Shown: positions 60,887 through 64,000 of the stretch, piece by piece
How positions within the stretch are numbered: position 1 is the first letter of the stretch
How the letters are laid out: each line of letters begins with the position of its first letter
Source: Bacillota bacterium
GTDB taxonomy: Bacteria > Bacillota > Clostridia > Oscillospirales > Ruminococcaceae
Length of the DNA stretch: 64,000 bases
Direction: 5' to 3'
Assembly (NCBI GenBank): GCA_029572815.1
Contig: JAKPUQ010000112.1
Coordinates: 37,413-101,412 of the forward strand
The notes under the pieces: model-generated
What the model saw: the letters and a program-made list of their open reading frames with translations, nothing else
The model's database searches: none
What the model was told of the DNA's origin: nothing
Made by a program: the position numbers and the translations under genes

Positions 60887-62359
60887 ATGCTGAATTTTCT
60901 GAAGAAGGAAGCAAATAACACATATACTGAGAACGGCGCTCTGGCTTACCGTTCGACTGAGTCCTTCTGCCTGGATATGTTCTTCAAGGCAGGCGCCATG
61001 AGAAGTGCCTCCGCCGGGGAGATAGCCGCACTGGTTAACCGTGCATACGCAGAAGACCCCGTGAAGACTATGAAGATAGTTTTCTTCGCCCGTGACGCAA
61101 GAGGCGGTCTGGGTGAGAGACGATTCTTCCGTACAGCAGTCTCTGCACTGGTAAAGACAGCTCCCGAGGCTGTAAGAAGGAATGTACACCTGTTTGCCGA
61201 GTACGGCAGATTTGATGACCTGTGCGTACTGCTGGGAACTCCCCTGGAGTCTGAGGCTGTAAGCGTCATAAGAACACAGCTCAATGCGGATATAGCAGCA
61301 ATGACCCGAAAGGGACAGGCTTCCCTGCTGGCAAAGTGGCTGCCCTCCGTGAACACCTCCTCAAAGGAGACAAGGAACAAGGGCAGACGCCTGGCAGCAC
61401 TGCTGGGAATGTCCGAGGCTGAGTACAGAAAGACACTGTCTGCTCTGAGAAGATACACCGACATCATCGAGAACCGTCTCCGCGAGAGAGACTACACCTT
61501 CGACTATGAGGTACAGCCCTCATGCGCAATGTTCAAGTACAGAGGTGCGTTCATACGTAATGACAATGAGCGCTACACCACCTTCCTGAGCAAGGTGCAC
61601 AGCGGCGAGGCAAGGCTCAATGCCGACAGACTGTACCCCTATGACATCATAAGAGCGGCTCTGACAGGAAAGAACTCCGCGGCAGAGAGAATGTCTCTGG
61701 ACGCTGCGTGGAAGTCACTGCCCGACCTGACTGTGGCAAGGCGCGAGAACGCCATAGCAGTAGTGGACGGCTCGGGCTCCATGACCTGCAACTGCGGAGG
61801 CATACGCCCCATAGATGCAGCGCTGTCTCTGGGAATATACTTTGCAGAGCACAACACAGGTGCATTCGCCAACCACTTCATAACCTTCTCCGAGACACCT
61901 CAGCTGGTGGAGATAAAGGGCAAGGACATAGTCGCAAAGGCGAATTACTGCCGTACCTTCAACGAGATAGCAAATACAAACCTGGAGGCGGTTTTCAAGC
62001 TGATACTGAAGACGGCCATAAACAACCGTGTTCCTCAGTCTGAGCTGCCCACCAAGATATACATAATATCCGATATGCAGTTCGATTACTGCGTAACAGG
62101 CGGAAACAACGAGGTGCTGTTCCGCGCCGTAAGAGAGCTCTACCGTCAGTATGGCTATGTGCTGCCTGAGGTGGTGTTCTGGAACGTGAGCGGACGCTGC
62201 GGCAATATGCCGGTGACACGCTCCGAAACAGGAGCGGCGCTGGTATCGGGCTACTCACCCTCTGTATTCGACATGGTCATGGGCGGAGAGATATCCCCCG
62301 AGGCTGTGATGAACAGAGTGATAAACTCAAAGAGATACGCAGCTGTAACTGCGGCATAA
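60887..62359 (+). CDS. Ro60-like protein (TROVE/DUF2828-type with vWA domain)
   Basis: A 490-residue ring-type RNA-binding protein candidate. The N-terminal ~275 residues are helical repeats of the TROVE/DUF2828 kind (FCLDMFFKAGAMRSASAGEI, IVFFARDARGGLGERRFFRT, ASLLAKWLPSVNTSSKETRN). The C-terminal part is a von Willebrand A domain with an intact metal site (AVVDGSGSMTCN at ~294; TFSE and YIISDMQF later). Ro60 relatives bind Y RNAs and misfolded RNA 3' ends and act in RNA quality control. The start at 60887 follows AAAGGAG; an ORF open to 60773 has no ribosome site. Location after rtcB and the RNA hairpins strongly supports the Ro-type role. I cannot decide between TROVE and DUF2828 by eye. 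Confidence 0.82.
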   Translation: MLNFLKKEANNTYTENGALAYRSTESFCLDMFFKAGAMRSASAGEIAALVNRAYAEDPVKTMKIVFFARDARGGLGERRFFRTAVSALVKTAPEAVRRNVHLFAEYGRFDDLCVLLGTPLESEAVSVIRTQLNADIAAMTRKGQASLLAKWLPSVNTSSKETRNKGRRLAALLGMSEAEYRKTLSALRRYTDIIENRLRERDYTFDYEVQPSCAMFKYRGAFIRNDNERYTTFLSKVHSGEARLNADRLYPYDIIRAALTGKNSAAERMSLDAAWKSLPDLTVARRENAIAVVDGSGSMTCNCGGIRPIDAALSLGIYFAEHNTGAFANHFITFSETPQLVEIKGKDIVAKANYCRTFNEIANTNLEAVFKLILKTAINNRVPQSELPTKIYIISDMQFDYCVTGGNNEVLFRAVRELYRQYGYVLPEVVFWNVSGRCGNMPVTRSETGAALVSGYSPSVFDMVMGGEISPEAVMNRVINSKRYAAVTAA

Positions 62360-62374
62360 ATAGTGTACATACGG

Positions 62375-62406
62375 AAGACCTCTGCTCTTATGTGCGGAGG
62401 TCTTTT
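62375..62406 (+). terminator. Terminator of the Ro60-like gene
   Basis: AAGACCTC (62375-62382) pairs with GAGGTCTT (62397-62404), followed by TTGCTTTTG. It lies 16 bases after the stop codon. Confidence 0.78.
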
Positions 62407-62412
62407 GCTTTT

Positions 62413-62538
62413 GTTTGTGCAGTTATCACTAAGGAAGAACGCTTCATCAGTGCGATATGCTGAAAATTATTTTTTTGCCCCAAATATATTGACACAGTGT
62501 CAGCATGGTGCTATAATATTGGTAGTGACACAGTGTCA
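62413..62538 (+). promoter_or_regulatory. Promoter with two TGACACAGTGTCA operators (flavoprotein operon)
   Basis: TTGACA (62489-62494) and TATAAT (62512-62517) are 17 bases apart. The palindrome TGACAC-A-GTGTCA occurs at 62490-62502 and 62526-62538, again 36 bases apart, the same geometry as before the TetR gene at 51956. The flanking block 62413-62488 shares TTTGTGCA, TTATCACTAA, GGAAGA, CAGTGCGA and GAAAAT, in the same order, with 51807-51881. Confidence 0.85.
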
Positions 62539-62557
62539 GAACGAAATGAGGTGCGGT

Positions 62558-63091
62558 ATGAAAATAGTTGTACTTATGGCGAGCCCAAATACTGACGGTT
62601 CCACAAGCGTTCTTGCAGACAGCTTTGCAAGGGGCGCAGAGGAAGGCGGTCATTCGGTTGAGATCGTAGACGTCTGTAAGCTGGATATAGCTCCCTGTAC
62701 GGGCTGTGTAGCCTGCGGATACGAGGGGGACTGCGTTCAGCATGATGACAATGAGCTTATCCGCAGAAAGCTGCTCTCCTGCGATATGGTGGTCTTTGCC
62801 ACGCCACTTTACTATTATGGTATGTCGGCTCAGCTCAAGACCGTGGTGGACAGGTTCTGCGCATATAACAGCAGCATCAACCGCAGGCATCTAAAGTCGG
62901 CACTGCTTACTGTGGCATGGAATTCCCAGGACTGGACCTTTGAAGCCCTGGAAGCCCACTATAAAACCCTTGTGCGTTATATCAATTTTGAGGATATGGG
63001 CATGGTACTGGGCTACGGCTGCGGTACTCCCTCAATGACAATGGCAGGGAAGTACCCTGAAATGGCATATAAATTAGGAAGATCTTTATAA
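62558..63091 (+). CDS. NADPH-dependent FMN reductase/iron-sulfur flavoprotein-like protein
   Basis: A 177-residue flavodoxin-fold reductase. The FMN phosphate loop is MASPNTDGSTSVLADSF; CTGCVACGYEGDC gives the Cys cluster seen in iron-sulfur flavoproteins and related quinone or flavin reductases; FATPLYYYGMSAQLK is the conserved flavin-contact block. The start at 62558 follows GAGGTG; an ORF open back to 62363 runs through the promoter and operators and is not used. It is under the same operator type as the TetR operon 10 kb upstream and is cotranscribed with the flavodoxin gene. Confidence 0.88.
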   Translation: MKIVVLMASPNTDGSTSVLADSFARGAEEGGHSVEIVDVCKLDIAPCTGCVACGYEGDCVQHDDNELIRRKLLSCDMVVFATPLYYYGMSAQLKTVVDRFCAYNSSINRRHLKSALLTVAWNSQDWTFEALEAHYKTLVRYINFEDMGMVLGYGCGTPSMTMAGKYPEMAYKLGRSL

Positions 63092-63106
63092 AACGGAGGT
63101 AATATC

Positions 63107-63571
63107 ATGAGTAAGAAATTAGTAGCATATTTTTCAGCAAGCGGAAACACAGCAGCTCTGGCTGAGAAGCTGGCAAAGGCGGCAGGAGCCGATCTCTATG
63201 AGATAAAGCCCGCAGTTTCCTATACAAGGGAGGATCTTAACTGGCAGAACAAGCAGTCAAGGAGCAGCGTTGAGATGAGCGATCACAGCTCACGTCCCGC
63301 ACTGGCAGACACCATGGCAAATGTTTCGGCATACGATACCATATATATCGGATTTCCTGTCTGGTGGTACATTGCTCCCACTATCATCAACTCCTTCCTT
63401 GAGAGCTATGATTTCTCGGGCAAGAAGATAATACTCTTTGCAACCTCGGGAGGAAGCGGATTCGGAAAGGCAGTACAGAACCTGACATTAAGCGCTCCCG
63501 GCGCTCAGATCGTGGAGGGAAAGGTAAATCCCTCAACAAAGGACATCGAGCTCCTTGCCGCTATGGATTGA
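63107..63571 (+). CDS. Flavodoxin
   Basis: A 154-residue flavodoxin of the type often fused to or encoded with NADPH oxidoreductases. YFSASGNTAALAEKLAK is the FMN phosphate loop; YIGFPVWWYIAPTIINSFLE and LFATSGGSGFGKAVQNL hold the isoalloxazine-contacting loops. It lies 15 bases after the FMN reductase gene with its own GGAGG site. It probably carries electrons for the redox enzymes of the same regulon. Confidence 0.92.
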   Translation: MSKKLVAYFSASGNTAALAEKLAKAAGADLYEIKPAVSYTREDLNWQNKQSRSSVEMSDHSSRPALADTMANVSAYDTIYIGFPVWWYIAPTIINSFLESYDFSGKKIILFATSGGSGFGKAVQNLTLSAPGAQIVEGKVNPSTKDIELLAAMD

Positions 63572-63597
63572 GCTCACGAACCTAATAACCAATATCA

Positions 63598-63629
63598 GCC
63601 CCGAAGCGTTTATCTCTCCGCTTCGGGGC
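63598..63629 (+). terminator. Hairpin after the flavodoxin gene
   Basis: GCCCCGAAGCG (63598-63608) pairs perfectly with CGCTTCGGGGC (63619-63629). The T run after it is poor (ATTGCTG), so termination may be incomplete. No clear promoter was found in the rest of this gap (63630-63746). Confidence 0.6.
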
Positions 63630-63746
63630 ATTGCTGCTGACAGAAGATTAAAAAAATACGTCAGATATGTAACAGCTGATAAGTTTATCCCGATTGTTGT
63701 TTGTGAAAGGCCGACCTTATTAAATAGATCGCGAGGAGGAATGAAA

Positions 63747-64000
63747 ATGACAAGCAGAGAACTGGCGGCAATGATGAAAGAATCACCTGCCGACTGTCAT
63801 AGAGCTCTCGTCAGGGAGTATGGCAGATATGTTTATGCTATCGTTTACAACAAGCTCAGAGGATGCGGTACCAAAGAAGATATAGAGGAATGTGTCAGTG
63901 ATGTTTTTGCTGCTCTTTTCATGAAGTGTCAGTTTGACCTGTCATCTGAAAACGACATCAAGAGCCTTATCGGCACTATTGCTCAAAGAAAGGCAATAGA
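63747..64000 (+). CDS. RNA polymerase sigma factor, ECF type, partial
   Basis: The first ~84 residues of a sigma-70-like factor, cut by the window edge. MTSRELAAMMKESPADCHRA leads into region 2: ALVREYGRYVYAIVYNKLR and EDIEECVSDVFAALFMK, the helix that binds core polymerase and the -10 element. ATG 63747 is at correct distance from GAGGAGG; ATG 63741 is too close. Target genes and any anti-sigma gene lie beyond the window. Confidence 0.82.
   Translation, partial: MTSRELAAMMKESPADCHRALVREYGRYVYAIVYNKLRGCGTKEDIEECVSDVFAALFMKCQFDLSSENDIKSLIGTIAQRKAI

Noticed and set aside
62363..62557. N-terminal extension of the FMN reductase gene
   Set aside because: The frame is open but runs through a terminator, the promoter and two operators. 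The ribosome site and family N-terminus support ATG 62558.
1..64000. Mobile elements, CRISPR arrays or integration sites
   Set aside because: No transposase, integrase, relaxase, spaced repeat array or terminal inverted repeats were seen, despite the island-like content of the NRPS region.

Overview
The window looks like chromosomal DNA of a Ruminococcus-like, Gram-positive, fibre-degrading anaerobe (Clostridia, Oscillospiraceae). This is inferred from type I dockerin modules on two secreted proteins, a CBM4-GH9 type cellulase, strong AGGAGG ribosome sites, TTGACA/TATAAT promoters with 17-base spacers, and a base composition near 50 % GC by eye. I see no insertion sequence, prophage, CRISPR array or rRNA.

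Layout. 1-2.3 kb: a secreted GH9 glycanase, minus strand, running off the left edge. 2.5-3.8 kb: a diguanylate cyclase. 4.1-6.7 kb: an NAD salvage operon (NrtR-like regulator, nicotinamidase, nicotinate phosphoribosyltransferase) with a palindrome over its -10 box. 6.8-8.1 kb: two membrane proteins, one Lgt-like. 8.2-15.4 kb, minus strand: a compact peptide natural product (RiPP-like) locus. It holds a secreted leucine-rich-repeat protein, a 32-residue candidate precursor peptide too short for ordinary gene calling, a terminator and a new promoter, then lipoprotein, PqqD-like carrier, nucleotidyltransferase, HPr-kinase-like kinase, S24/S26 peptidase and ABC exporter, nearly all overlapping end to end. 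15.5-20.9 kb: two dockerin proteins.

21.2-51.7 kb: a large yersiniabactin/equibactin-type NRPS-PKS cluster. It has three cysteine-type adenylation domains, three heterocyclisation domains, a KS-AT-ACP polyketide module, an inserted methyltransferase, a thiazolinyl imide reductase, a saccharopine-dehydrogenase-like reductase, a type II thioesterase, a Sfp-type PPTase, a PP-loop ATPase, and a fatty acyl-AMP ligase (FAAL) in place of the usual salicylate loader. An ECF importer (S, T and A components), an AraC regulator and a YbtP/YbtQ-like ABC pair follow. Gene order and docking sequences suggest the flow FAAL-ACP, PKS, Cys, methyl-Cys, Cys, TE: an acyl-tailed poly-thiazoline metallophore.

51.9-54.4 kb: a TetR-family repressor gene with an aldo/keto reductase and a carboxymuconolactone decarboxylase-cupin fusion. 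Its paired operators recur with identical spacing at 62.5 kb in front of two flavin protein genes, giving a two-site regulon. 54.4-62.4 kb: an RNA-repair neighbourhood (RlaP-like nucleotidyltransferase, CCA-adding-type enzyme, two WYL proteins, RtcB ligase, Ro60-like vWA protein). The 484-base gap between rtcB and the Ro60-like gene carries four successive hairpins, each with a closing stem followed within two bases by ACAGCA. One has a perfect tRNA T-arm, so I propose an array of Y-type RNAs. The window ends inside a sigma factor gene.

Six otherwise well-conserved genes are broken by single-base shifts, mostly in G or C runs, and the FAAL gene has an in-frame TAG where Trp is expected. Sequencing or assembly error is the simplest explanation, but it cannot be proven from the sequence alone.
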